A stretch of 64,000 bases of DNA, taken from contig CP070233.1 in the NCBI GenBank assembly GCA_017355425.1, positions 536,501-600,500 on the forward strand. The letters are read 5' to 3'. Positions 1-8,455 of this stretch are shown here, in pieces. Numbering within the stretch: the first letter of the stretch is position 1; every line of letters begins with the position of its first letter. The DNA is from Dolichospermum sp. DET69. GTDB taxonomy: Bacteria > Cyanobacteriota > Cyanobacteriia > Cyanobacteriales > Nostocaceae. The notes under the pieces were generated by a model. The model saw only the letters and a list, made by a program, of their open reading frames with translations, searched no databases and was not told the DNA's origin. The translations under genes were made by a program, and so were the position numbers.

Positions 1-1032
1 ACAAGCTTTGGCGCTCCCTGTGTCCTCGAAAACGTATTAGCCGAAATGGTTATTGATGCTGTTCCTAGCGTCGAAATGGTAAGATTTGTCAATTCTGGAA
101 CAGAAGCTTGTATGTCCGTATTACGACTGATGCGAGCCTTCACTAACAGAGAAAAAATTATCAAGTTTGAAGGTTGCTATCACGGACACGCGGATATGTT
201 CTTGGTAAAAGCTGGTTCTGGTGTCGCTACCCTGGGCTTACCCGACTCACCAGGAGTACCAAAAGCAACAACAGCCAGCACGTTAACCGCGCCTTTCAAT
301 GATTTGGAAGCCGTAAAAGCCTTATTTGAAGAAAACCCCAAGGAAATCGCTGGTGTCATTCTCGAACCAGTAGTTGGTAACGCCGGTTTTATTACTCCTG
401 ATGCCGGTTTCTTGGAAGGACTACGGGAACTTACGCAAGAGTATGGAGCATTATTGGTATTTGATGAAGTGATGACAGGCTTCCGCATTGCTTACGGTGG
501 CGCACAAGCAAAATTTGGTGTTACCCCCGACTTAACCACTATGGGTAAAGTCATTGGTGGTGGTTTACCTGTGGGCGCTTATGGTGGTCGCCGCGACATC
601 ATGTCAATGGTTGCCCCAGCAGGCCCAGTTTATCAAGCAGGGACTCTATCCGGTAATCCTTTGGCTATGACAGCCGGGATTAAAACCCTAGAACTACTTA
701 GCAAACCCGGTACTTATGAGTATTTAGAAAAGATTACTAAACAGTTAGCTGATGGGTTGCTAAAAATCTGCTCAGATACGGGTCATGCTGCTTGCGGTGG
801 TAATATCAGTGCCATGTTTGGGCTGTTCTTTACTGCTGGCCCTGTTCATAACTATGAAGATGCGAAAAAAGCAGATACAGTTAAATTTGGTCGTTTTCAT
901 CGCGGAATGTTAGAGCATGGTATTTACTTAGCACCATCTCAATTTGAAGCTGGATTCACTTCTTTAGCACACACCCCTGAAGACATTGAACAGACATTAG
1001 TCGCGGCCAAAGAGGTGCTATCTAGTCTGTAA
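1..1032 (+). CDS. hemL: Glutamate-1-semialdehyde 2,1-aminomutase, 5'-truncated
   Basis: PLP enzyme that converts glutamate-1-semialdehyde to 5-aminolevulinate, the first committed tetrapyrrole (chlorophyll, haem, bilin) precursor, in the cytoplasm. The frame is open from base 1 ([17 protein letters not shown]) and the first internal ATG at 46 is not the real start, so about 100 N-terminal residues lie outside the window. Visible hallmarks are [19 protein letters not shown], the GCYHGHAD segment, the FDEVMTGFR aspartate motif and [18 protein letters not shown] with the Schiff-base lysine. The C-terminal part is complete and typical of the family. No operon partner is visible; the next gene lies 788 bp downstream. 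Confidence 0.97.
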   Translation, partial: TSFGAPCVLENVLAEMVIDAVPSVEMVRFVNSGTEACMSVLRLMRAFTNREKIIKFEGCYHGHADMFLVKAGSGVATLGLPDSPGVPKATTASTLTAPFNDLEAVKALFEENPKEIAGVILEPVVGNAGFITPDAGFLEGLRELTQEYGALLVFDEVMTGFRIAYGGAQAKFGVTPDLTTMGKVIGGGLPVGAYGGRRDIMSMVAPAGPVYQAGTLSGNPLAMTAGIKTLELLSKPGTYEYLEKITKQLADGLLKICSDTGHAACGGNISAMFGLFFTAGPVHNYEDAKKADTVKFGRFHRGMLEHGIYLAPSQFEAGFTSLAHTPEDIEQTLVAAKEVLSSL

Positions 1033-1301
1033 ATAAGCAAGAGGTAAAGGGCAAAAGTAAAGATAAATTTCTTTGCTTTTTCCTCTTTCCTGCCTCTACG
1101 AATAATTTGAGAAATTAAACCAGATTTTTATAGTTAATAATGATTTAATGGCTACAATTTGAAGTAGTATCAAATAGCTTTGGGAAATAGTTTAAAAAAT
1201 TCCCGCATCAATAACTTAGGATAAATTTGAATTTGCTCTTAATCATGTAATACAGCACTTCCTGCTGTTATGAGGTACATCATAGCCCCCTCCTCACTTG
1301 C

Positions 1302-1466
1302 CTACCGTGTACACACAAGTCCTACCTGTCTTTGTTTCCGGCTATTTAGCCCCCTAAATCCACCAATTCTGGGGGACTTTGAAATTCTTGTTCCCCCAAT
1401 TTTGGGGGTTAGGGGGCGATTCGGTCAGGGCTTGGCTAAATTCAATCACTTGTGTGTACACCGTAG
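1302..1466. repeat. Family A miniature inverted-repeat element, copy 1 (165 bp)
   Basis: Ends are CTACCGTGTACACACAAGT and, inverted, ACTTGTGTGTACACCGTAG. Flanked by a perfect 10-bp direct duplication CCTCACTTGC (1292-1301 and 1467-1476). The interior is C/G-homopolymer rich and self-complementary. No ORF, so movement would need a transposase in trans. Confidence 0.8.
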
Positions 1467-1492
1467 CCTCACTTGCGGGGAGGGGGTTAGGG

Positions 1493-1723
1493 CTGACAGG
1501 TGTAGGTTTTTTACATTGAGATTTATAATAGGGGCCAGACTTGGCAGACAAGGAGGGAAAGTGGACAAGGAAGAAGGACAAAGAAGAATTAAAACCCATG
1601 AAGATAGGGAACATATCGGGCAGAATTTTCCGGTTCTTTCTCTTCACACTCCCTTGTCTACTTTCCTTCCTGGTCTTCCAAGTCCCGCATAAAACCCAAT
1701 TGTAAAAAACCTATACCTGTCAG
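1493..1723. repeat. Family F inverted-repeat element, copy 1 (231 bp)
   Basis: Ends are CTGACAGGTGTAGGTTTTTT and, inverted, CTGACAGGTATAGGTTTTTT. Flanked by a perfect 11-bp duplication GGGGGTTAGGG (1482-1492 and 1724-1734). The interior holds purine-rich GGAAG/GACAAGG runs. A second copy is at 54860-55056. Confidence 0.75.
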
Positions 1724-1820
1724 GGGGGTTAGGGGTGGGGTTCATGTACCTCACTCAATCAAGAACCGCTGTAAGAGTATAGTTAGACCCATTATTCATC
1801 GGGTAACGAGTTAACAGTGC

Positions 1821-3440
1821 ATGAGCTATTGCGTAAATCCCACCTGTTCCAATCCTCAAAATTCAGCCTCTAGTCAGATATGTCAGGCTTGTGGCTCGCA
1901 ATTGCTGTTACGCGATCGCTTTCGCGTGGTAAAACCAATAGGTCAAGGTGGTTTTGGGGCAACATTTTTAGCAGTAGAGGAAAAGCTGCCAGGCAAACCA
2001 CCTTGTGTAATTAAACAATTACGTCCATCAAGTACAACTCCGTATATATTAAAAATGGCCCGGGAGCTATTTGCCAGAGAAGCAGAAACTCTAGGTAAAA
2101 TCGGTAATCATCCGCAAATACCCAGGCTACTGGACTATTTTGAAGATAGTAATCAATTCTACTTAGTTCAAGAATATGTGAGCGGTTTGACTCTCCAACA
2201 AGAGGTGAAACAAAATGGAGTTTATAGTGAAACCGGAATCAGGCAATTTTTAAGTGAAATCATGCCATTGTTGCAATATATCCACGAGCAACAGGTAATT
2301 CACCGCGATATTAAGCCAGCTAACTTAATCCGTCGTTCTCAAGATGCCAGACTGGTACTAATTGATTTTGGTGCTGTCAAAAACCAAGTGAGTCAAATCA
2401 CAACTAGTGAATCAGAAAAATCAGCTTTAACAGCTTATGCAATCGGTACTCCTGGTTTTGCGCCCCCAGAGCAAATGGCTATGCGCCCAGTTTATGCCAG
2501 TGATATCTATGCAGTGGGAGTGACTTGTATTTATTTGCTGACTGCGAAAATTCCTAAAGACTTAGAATACAATTCCAGCACAGGTGACATTCTGTGGGAG
2601 CATTTGGTAGAGGTTAGTGATCATTTGACCAAAGTATTGAAAAAAATGTTGGATGTGTCTGTACGCAATCGCTATAAGGTAGCACAAGACGTACTCACAG
2701 CTTTGGACATAGAGCCATACTTAGATAGTTTATCTCAAGGTTTACTATCCCAACCCACTGGATTTGCACCAGCACAAAACAATCCAAATTTTGGTGTTGA
2801 TTCTATTGGTTATACTCGTGGTAACAATGATAGTGTCGCAAAATTAGCTGCATCTATTCGAGCCAGAAAGGATAAGACACCGGACGGAACGGAACAAAAA
2901 CATGGACAAATTCAGGGTAGAGAATTTGTTCCTAAATCAGCCGCTAAATCATCTCCGAAATCACCTACTAGAGATGTTGTCACTAATATTGATAATCCAT
3001 TATCTCCACGAAAATTAGATTCCCAAGGTCTACTAGCAGCTTATCAAAAAGGCAGACGGGATTTTGCAGCCTATCACTTTATGCGCTTGAGTGTACCTGG
3101 TGCTAACTTATCAGGAATTAATTTCCATGCTGCTCAATTTGATAAACCCAATTTTCAAGCAACTAATCTTCAGAATACTGACTTTGGTAGAACAAGTTTA
3201 AAAGAAGCAAATTTCAAAGAAGCGGATTTAAGCAAGGCTTATTTTAGTAATGCTGATTTAGAAGGTGCAGACCTTAGAGGTGCAAACCTGAGTCAAGCTT
3301 ATCTGAGTCAAGCTAATCTGCGGGGAGCTAATTTGTCCGGAGCTAATCTTACTGGTGCTAAGGTGACTGATGAGCAGTTAGCTGTAGCTAAAACTAATTG
3401 GCTAACGGTGCGGACTAATGGTAAACGTGGTTTATTTTAA
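1821..3440 (+). CDS. Serine/threonine protein kinase with N-terminal Cys motif and pentapeptide repeats
   Basis: Probable cytoplasmic Hanks-type kinase. Residues 4-24 carry a CxxxxC...CxxC zinc-ribbon-like cluster (CVNPTC, CQACG). The kinase domain spans about 32-285: glycine loop GQGGFGATF, the VIK lysine, catalytic HRDIKPANL, DFG in LIDFGAVK and the APPEQ activation-segment end. A basic, low-complexity linker (about 310-400) leads to pentapeptide repeats (A[DN]LxG) from about residue 430 to 520. This Cys-kinase-pentapeptide order matches the cyanobacterial SpkB type, but I do not assign the symbol. ATG follows a weak purine stretch. It stands alone between repeat-rich spacers. Confidence 0.92.
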   Translation: MSYCVNPTCSNPQNSASSQICQACGSQLLLRDRFRVVKPIGQGGFGATFLAVEEKLPGKPPCVIKQLRPSSTTPYILKMARELFAREAETLGKIGNHPQIPRLLDYFEDSNQFYLVQEYVSGLTLQQEVKQNGVYSETGIRQFLSEIMPLLQYIHEQQVIHRDIKPANLIRRSQDARLVLIDFGAVKNQVSQITTSESEKSALTAYAIGTPGFAPPEQMAMRPVYASDIYAVGVTCIYLLTAKIPKDLEYNSSTGDILWEHLVEVSDHLTKVLKKMLDVSVRNRYKVAQDVLTALDIEPYLDSLSQGLLSQPTGFAPAQNNPNFGVDSIGYTRGNNDSVAKLAASIRARKDKTPDGTEQKHGQIQGREFVPKSAAKSSPKSPTRDVVTNIDNPLSPRKLDSQGLLAAYQKGRRDFAAYHFMRLSVPGANLSGINFHAAQFDKPNFQATNLQNTDFGRTSLKEANFKEADLSKAYFSNADLEGADLRGANLSQAYLSQANLRGANLSGANLTGAKVTDEQLAVAKTNWLTVRTNGKRGLF

Positions 3441-3617
3441 TTAATCTTAATGAATCAAATTTACAGTATAAGGAGCTACATTTTTTTGTCTCAGACTCTA
3501 AGAGGTTGTTTGATAGCGTTCACGAAGTGTGCCGAAGGCATAGCGTGGCGTAGCCATAAAGTCATGATTGATGTAGCAAATATTTTTTACCCCACCCTAA
3601 CCCTCCCCTGGGAAAGG

Positions 3618-3782
3618 CTACGGTGTACACACATCTCTAGACAGGATGCTAAACGTTATCCGATCCCCCTAAATCCCCCTTAAAAAGGGGGACTTTGAAG
3701 AATTTAGCCCCCCTTTTTAAGGGGGGTTGGGGGGATCTAAACGTTGTGGGGCAACTCTAGAAGACTTGTGTGTACACCGTAG
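3618..3782. repeat. Family A element, copy 2 (165 bp)
   Basis: Opposite orientation to copy 1. Starts CTACGGTGTACACACATCT and ends ACTTGTGTGTACACCGTAG. Flanked by an 11-bp perfect duplication CCTGGGAAAGG (3607-3617 and 3783-3793). Same length as copies 1 and 5 (after removal of the nested insertion in copy 5). Confidence 0.82.
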
Positions 3783-4152
3783 CCTGGGAAAGGTGAGGGA
3801 ACTTCATTTTCCGATTTCCCCCCTTTATCAGCTATCCATTACCCACATCTTTCTTAATATTTGAAAGCCTTGTGGGACAAGGCTTTCAAGCCTCAATTCA
3901 CAAACTGTAACAATCCTTATTGACAGGGTTATTGACAATAAAAAATCGAGAAATCCAAGCATAGTAAGGATTGGAGCAATTGCTCACAAAAGTGTTGAGA
4001 AAGATCCGGGTAATGAATAGCTTTATCAGGGGGGATTAAGGGGGGTAAAAAATCACGACGGATTACTTTTCAAACATCCTCTCAGCGCAGAGTCACAGGG
4101 AAAAATTAACAGAAAATTTAGGCGTTTCTGAAACCAAGTATAAATTTAGATG

Positions 4153-4178
4153 TAGAGACGTTCCATGGAACGTCTCTA
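4153..4178. repeat. 26-bp perfect palindrome
   Basis: TAGAGACGTTCCA followed by its exact reverse complement. It could form a hairpin in RNA from either strand. It looks like one of the short interspersed palindromes common in Nostocales; no role is evident. Confidence 0.7.
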
Positions 4179-4501
4179 TCAGGATTTTGAGATCATTGAA
4201 AATCAATTTCATCCCTCCAATCAGCAACGCCAGAATTTAAATTAAATCATTATGTCTAAAATATACTATTTTTATGAAAACTGTTATCTGCTAACCATCT
4301 GACTTTCTATTTCAGCATATCATCTCTAAATGTTCGTTTCTGTCAAAAATTTAGAATTGATTTGTCATCTGTAACGCAATAAATTGACTAAATTATTTCC
4401 TTTAGTATAGAAACTACATTTTTAGGCTTTCCAGGCTTTTGTTTTCTACCTGATATTTTTCTTTAACTAATTTTGAAACAGCACTGAAAAGGTATGCAGT
4501 T

Positions 4502-5698
4502 GTGCAAAACCACAAGCTACAAGGTTCATTATCTTCTCAGTCTATTCTCCGATTAGCGATAGCTATTGCTATGCTGGCATCTTTATCTGTAGCTAGTATT
4601 AGTGTTTTTATTGTCCTCAAGTTTCGGGATATAGATAATCAGAAACTAGCAAATCCTGCGTTAACAATGCCAGAGATAAAAACAGTCACAGCCCTAGGTA
4701 GAATTGAACCAGAAGGGGAAGTGATTAAATTATCAGCGGCTATATCTGGAGAAGGGAGTCGAGTCGCAAAGATATTAGTTCAGGAGGGGGATATGATCAA
4801 AGCCGGACAGGTAATTGCTATTTTAGATAATAGCGATCGCTTGCAAGCAGAATTAACTGAAGCCAAAGCAGAAGTAAAAATAATTCAATCTAAAATTGCC
4901 CAAGTTCAAGCAGGTGCTAAACCTGGAGAAATTACGGCACAAAGAGCTATCATTGACAGATTAGCCGCAGAAAGCCAAGGTGATACTGATAGTCAAAAAG
5001 CAACTTTAGAAAAATTGCAAGCTGAATTACTCAATGCTGAATCTGAAAATAAACGTTATCAGGAATTATATAGAGAAGGAGCAATTTCTGCTTCCCAAAA
5101 AGATAGTAAAAACTTGAACGTAGAAACAGCTAAAAAAAGTCTTCAAGCAGCACAGTCACAGTTGAAAAAGCTGGAATTAAGTAGTCAACAAAAAATAAAA
5201 GAAGCTTCAGCTACATTAAATCAAATTTCTGAAGTCAGGAAAGTAGATGTAGATGCTGCAATTGCTGAATTAAATCGAGCAGACACAGTAGTTAAAAAAG
5301 CTACTATTAATCTTCAACAAGCTTATGTAAAATCGCCTCAAAATGGACAAGTATTTGAAATCTACACTCATCCAGGAGAATTAATTTCTAATAATGGTAT
5401 TGCTGACATTGGTAAAACCAGTCAGATGTATGTAGTTGCTGAAGTTTACGAAAGTGATATTACTAAAATTATTCAAGGAAAACAGGTGCGGATAGTTAGT
5501 GATACTTTTACTCAAGAATTGCAGGGAAAAGTCGAACGAATCGGTTTACAAGTAAGAAAGCAAAATCTCACTAATACAGATCCTTCTAGCAATATTGATA
5601 ACAGAATAGTAAAAGTCCATATCCGACTAAATAAAGTTTCTACTCAGCAAGCAGCCAAATTTACCAATATGCAAGTTAAGGCAATTATTAGTCTTTAG
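4502..5698 (+). CDS. devB: DevB-family membrane fusion protein of an ABC exporter
   Basis: Periplasmic adaptor that links a DevCA-type inner-membrane ABC exporter to an outer-membrane TolC-like channel; DevBCA exports heterocyst envelope glycolipids in Anabaena. One N-terminal membrane anchor (about residues 16-40), then the DevB signature ALGRIEPEGEVI. Two biotinyl-lipoyl-like halves (EGDMIKAGQVIAILD; AYVKSPQNGQVFEIYTHPGE) flank a long coiled-coil hairpin at about 120-265. The start is GTG, 9 bases after AAAAGG; an ATG at 4494 is out of frame. devC follows after 423 bp. No devA ATPase is in the window, so this may be one of several DevB paralogues rather than the heterocyst-specific one. Confidence 0.9.
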   Translation: MQNHKLQGSLSSQSILRLAIAIAMLASLSVASISVFIVLKFRDIDNQKLANPALTMPEIKTVTALGRIEPEGEVIKLSAAISGEGSRVAKILVQEGDMIKAGQVIAILDNSDRLQAELTEAKAEVKIIQSKIAQVQAGAKPGEITAQRAIIDRLAAESQGDTDSQKATLEKLQAELLNAESENKRYQELYREGAISASQKDSKNLNVETAKKSLQAAQSQLKKLELSSQQKIKEASATLNQISEVRKVDVDAAIAELNRADTVVKKATINLQQAYVKSPQNGQVFEIYTHPGELISNNGIADIGKTSQMYVVAEVYESDITKIIQGKQVRIVSDTFTQELQGKVERIGLQVRKQNLTNTDPSSNIDNRIVKVHIRLNKVSTQQAAKFTNMQVKAIISL

Positions 5699-6121
5699 TT
5701 ATTAGTCATTAGTCATTAGTCATTGGTCATTAGTCTTTAGTTATTAGTCATTGGTCATTGGTCATTGGTCATTAGTCATTGGTCATTGGTCATTGGTCAT
5801 TGGTCATTGGTCATTGGTCATTGGTCATTGGTCATTGGTCATTGGTCATTAGTCATTGGTCATTGGTCATTAGTCATTGGTCATTGGTCATTAGTCATTG
5901 GTCATTGGTCATTAGTCATTAGTCATTGGTCATTGGTCATTGGTCATTAGTCATTGGTCATTGGTCATTGGTCATTAGTTAAAAACTCTTCTTCTTTCTT
6001 CTTCTTTCTTCTTTCTTCTTTCTTCTTTCTTCTTTGTTCTTCTTTCTTCTTTCTTCGTGTCCTTCGTGTCTTCGTGGTTCATTAACTCCTAATAACACAG
6101 CGTAGCGTAAGCCTGACTCCT
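5699..6121. repeat. Heptanucleotide microsatellite between devB and devC
   Basis: From about 5700 to 5979 the spacer is an almost unbroken array of 7-mers ATTGGTC/ATTAGTC (about 40 units), followed at about 5985-6056 by CTTCTTT-type repeats and then a CCTTCGTGTCTTCGTGG run. This belongs to the short tandemly repeated repetitive (STRR) class known from heterocystous cyanobacteria. The open frame at 5765-5950 is only the heptamer translated and is not a gene. Confidence 0.92.
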
Positions 6122-7297
6122 ATGATTCCTTTTTTTCAACAATTGCGACGACGAACTCCTGTGGGTTGGTTACAACTTACTCATGAAAAAAGCCGTTTAT
6201 TAGTAGCAATCGCAGGTATTGCTTTTGCCGATGTTCTTATGTTTATGCAGTCAGGCTTTCAAACCGCTTTATATGATAGTAATACTAGATTGCATCGGAG
6301 TTTACAGGCTGATATAATTCTTATTAGTCCCCAAGCCCGTAGTTTACAAAGTATGTCTATTTTTTCCCGGAGACGACTTTATCAAGCAATGGATGTACCA
6401 GGGGTAAAATCTGCCGAAGCTATGTATTGTAACCATATTATTTGGAAGAATCCCCAAACACATTCAGAAACAGGAGTTTTAATTATTGGTATCAATCCAG
6501 ATCAACCAGCTTTTGATTTGCCAGAAATTAATCAACAATTACAAAAGATTAAATTACCAAATACAGTTTTATTTGATCTTGCTACTAGAGGAGAATATCA
6601 ACAAGCAATTAAGAAAATTCAACAAGGTAAAACTGTCACAACCGAAATTAATGGCAGCACAATCACTATAGGTGGTTTATTTAAACTTGGTGCTTCCTTT
6701 GCTGCTGATGGTAGTTTAATTACCAGTGCCGATAATTTCTCCCAAATATTTGCTAGACAGCCTACAAGTAGCGTGAGTATCGGTTTAGTTAAAATCAAAC
6801 TAGGTTATAAAACAGAGCAAGTTATTGCCAAATTAAAAGCTTATTTAAAAGATGATGTTAGAGTTCTCACTCATGATGAATTTATTCAGTTTGAAAATAA
6901 TTTTTGGAGTAATTATTCCCCCATTGGATTTATTTTTAACCTAGGGGTATCAATGGGATTCGTAGTAGGAGTAATTATTGTTTATCAAGTTCTCTCCACA
7001 GATGTTAATGCCCATTTGCGAGAATATGCCACTTTGAAAGCCATAGGATATCGTCATTACTATTTACTAACTATAGTTTTTGAAGAAGCTTTAATCTTAG
7101 CAATTTTAGGATTTTTTCCAGGAGTAGCCGTATCTTTAGGACTTTACCAGCTAACCCGAACAGCAACAAATTTACCCATGTATATGACGATAATTCGTGG
7201 TGTACAAGTCCTACTTTTAACCATAATTATGTGTGCTATTTCTGGAGCAATTGCTACTAGCAAACTCCAATCTGCTGACCCTGCGGATATGTTTTAA
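6122..7297 (+). CDS. devC: DevC-family ABC exporter permease
   Basis: Inner-membrane subunit of a DevBCA/MacB-like exporter. The N-terminal TPVGWLQLTHEKSRLLVAIAGIAFADVLMFMQ region is DevC-typical: cytoplasmic tail plus TM1 at about residues 28-46. A large periplasmic domain (about 50-265) follows, then three TM segments near 270-300, 325-350 and 360-382. This is an FtsX/MacB-like 1+3 topology at the usual family length. It lies downstream of devB on the same strand, but the expected third gene devA does not follow; the next 500 bp are repeats and the next gene is on the other strand. The ATPase must be encoded elsewhere if the exporter works. Confidence 0.9.
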   Translation: MIPFFQQLRRRTPVGWLQLTHEKSRLLVAIAGIAFADVLMFMQSGFQTALYDSNTRLHRSLQADIILISPQARSLQSMSIFSRRRLYQAMDVPGVKSAEAMYCNHIIWKNPQTHSETGVLIIGINPDQPAFDLPEINQQLQKIKLPNTVLFDLATRGEYQQAIKKIQQGKTVTTEINGSTITIGGLFKLGASFAADGSLITSADNFSQIFARQPTSSVSIGLVKIKLGYKTEQVIAKLKAYLKDDVRVLTHDEFIQFENNFWSNYSPIGFIFNLGVSMGFVVGVIIVYQVLSTDVNAHLREYATLKAIGYRHYYLLTIVFEEALILAILGFFPGVAVSLGLYQLTRTATNLPMYMTIIRGVQVLLLTIIMCAISGAIATSKLQSADPADMF

Positions 7298-7819
7298 AAA
7301 GTATGTATAACGATTTTAATCTCGGTGATGTACAGCAATAGACAAGGTAGTTCACGACATCAATTTTTCTTGTCAAAGTACCGTAGGTATTCATAAAAAT
7401 CAGCCCATAACAGGATTTTACACTATAGTAAATCGCAAAGCCTGTAGGGGCGCAGGGCCTGCGCCCTCAATAATATTCCATCAAGAGCGATAACTATAGC
7501 GGTATGCTATTAACGATTAAAAACCTTGGCGATAACTATAGCGGTATGCAATCTTTGTGAGATACAGTCAGTAAATCGCAAAGCCTGTAGGGGCGCAGGG
7601 CCTGCGCCCTCAATAATATTCCATCAAGAGCGATAACCGCTATATCCTATTACAGCGGTTTCCGCTCTTATGAGGTACATCTTAGCCCCCTCATCGCACC
7701 CCCCTCAATCCCCCCGCAACGGGGGGAAGAAAAGGATAAACTTTTGATATTGGAGGGGGTTGGGGGTGGGGTTCTTGTACCTCATAACACAAAGGAAGTG
7801 CTGTAAATGCTATTAACGA
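7298..7819. other. Intergenic region: direct duplications and a family G element
   Basis: Two identical 68-bp segments, 7427-7494 and 7570-7637, each contain the palindrome GGGCGCAGGGCCTGCGCCC. Between them, 7504-7536 repeats exactly the 33 bp at 7807-7839 that include the stop codon and last codons of the adjoining beta-barrel gene. 7651-7805 is a family G element. No gene is supported. Confidence 0.75.
7651..7805. repeat. Family G palindromic element, copy 2 (155 bp)
   Basis: Imperfect terminal inverted repeats: TACAGCGGTTTCCGCTCTTA then TGAGGTACAT at the left, mirrored by TTGTACCTCA then TAACACAAAGGAAGTGCTGTA at the right. The interior is CCCC/GGGG-rich. It ends 15 bp before the stop codon of the beta-barrel pseudogene. 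Confidence 0.65.
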
Positions 7820-8455
7820 TTAAAAACCTTGGCGATAACCAACGCTCAAACCATAAGAATTGGGTGGACTTACATCATTACCACTATCATTTTTGTAAGA
7901 GCTTAATCCCAAATATTTAAATTCAGCAAAAGCATTACCTTTGTTGGCAATTTCATATTGAAGACCTACTTTTCCTTGATAGGCAAAAGATGAACCAGTA
8001 CCAAGGTCAGCTTCTGTTCCCTGATCTTTAATCTTGCCGCTAATGATACCAACACCTATACCAGCACCAATGTAAGGACGAAATTTAGAACCAGTCGGGA
8101 TATCATAGTAGCCATTAACAAGTACAGAAGTTGTACTGACATTGCCATCTAATGGAAAGGATTGAGTATTGACAGTACCTTTATTAATACCAAAGGAACT
8201 GTAATTAAGTTCCAATTCAGTGCGATAGTTTTTCAACTGATAACCCCCAGCTATGCTCCATTGAGCGGTAGAATCCAAACCAAAGTTAACTTGATCAAAT
8301 GCATCCCTGACTTTTAAATCGTTACCAGGGGAAGCAATACCAACACCTCCACTCACATACCAGTAATTACTTGCAGGCAATTTAGAATCAGTTAAATCAA
8401 TAGAAGGCTCATTATTCTGAGCTACTAAATTAGACGAATTAGATTTCTTGATAGT

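Larger units (their letters stand above)
1251..1773. repeat. Family G palindromic element carrying A and F insertions
   Basis: The left arm TACAGCACTTCCTGCTGTTA continues into TGAGGTACAT and is mirrored at the right end by ATGTACCTCA followed by a decayed arm ending CCGCTGTA. A second copy without insertions occupies 7651-7805. Removing the A and F elements with one copy of each target duplication leaves about 106 bp, compared with 155 bp for the other copy. No coding capacity. Confidence 0.6.
1033..1820. other. Intergenic region made largely of nested repeats
   Basis: No gene is supported. From 1251 to 1773 there is a palindromic element (family G) that carries a family A and a family F element. 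The only sizeable open frame here (1270-1692) runs through these repeats and matches no protein pattern. The remaining sequence (1033-1250) is AT-rich and shows nothing recognisable. Confidence 0.75.
3441..4501. other. Intergenic region with repeats, no gene
   Basis: About 1.06 kb. 3502-3560 is a cyanobacterial interspersed motif (GGTTGTTTGATAGC followed by GCATAGCGTGGCGTAGCC). A family A element sits at 3618-3782 and a 26-bp perfect palindrome at 4153-4178. A family B-like end (ACTTTTCAAACATCCTCT) lies near 4064-4081. The 300 bp before devB are AT-rich with no motif I can name. The ORF at 3450-3683 is not supported. Confidence 0.7.

Noticed and set aside
1270-1692. 140-aa plus-strand ORF
   Set aside because: Runs through three nested repeat elements and shows no protein-like composition.
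4153-4178. Palindrome as transcription-factor operator
   Set aside because: More likely a common interspersed palindrome; too far (over 320 bp) from the devB start and no second site.
5765-5950. 61-aa ORF of repeated SLVIGHW
   Set aside because: Translation of a heptanucleotide microsatellite.
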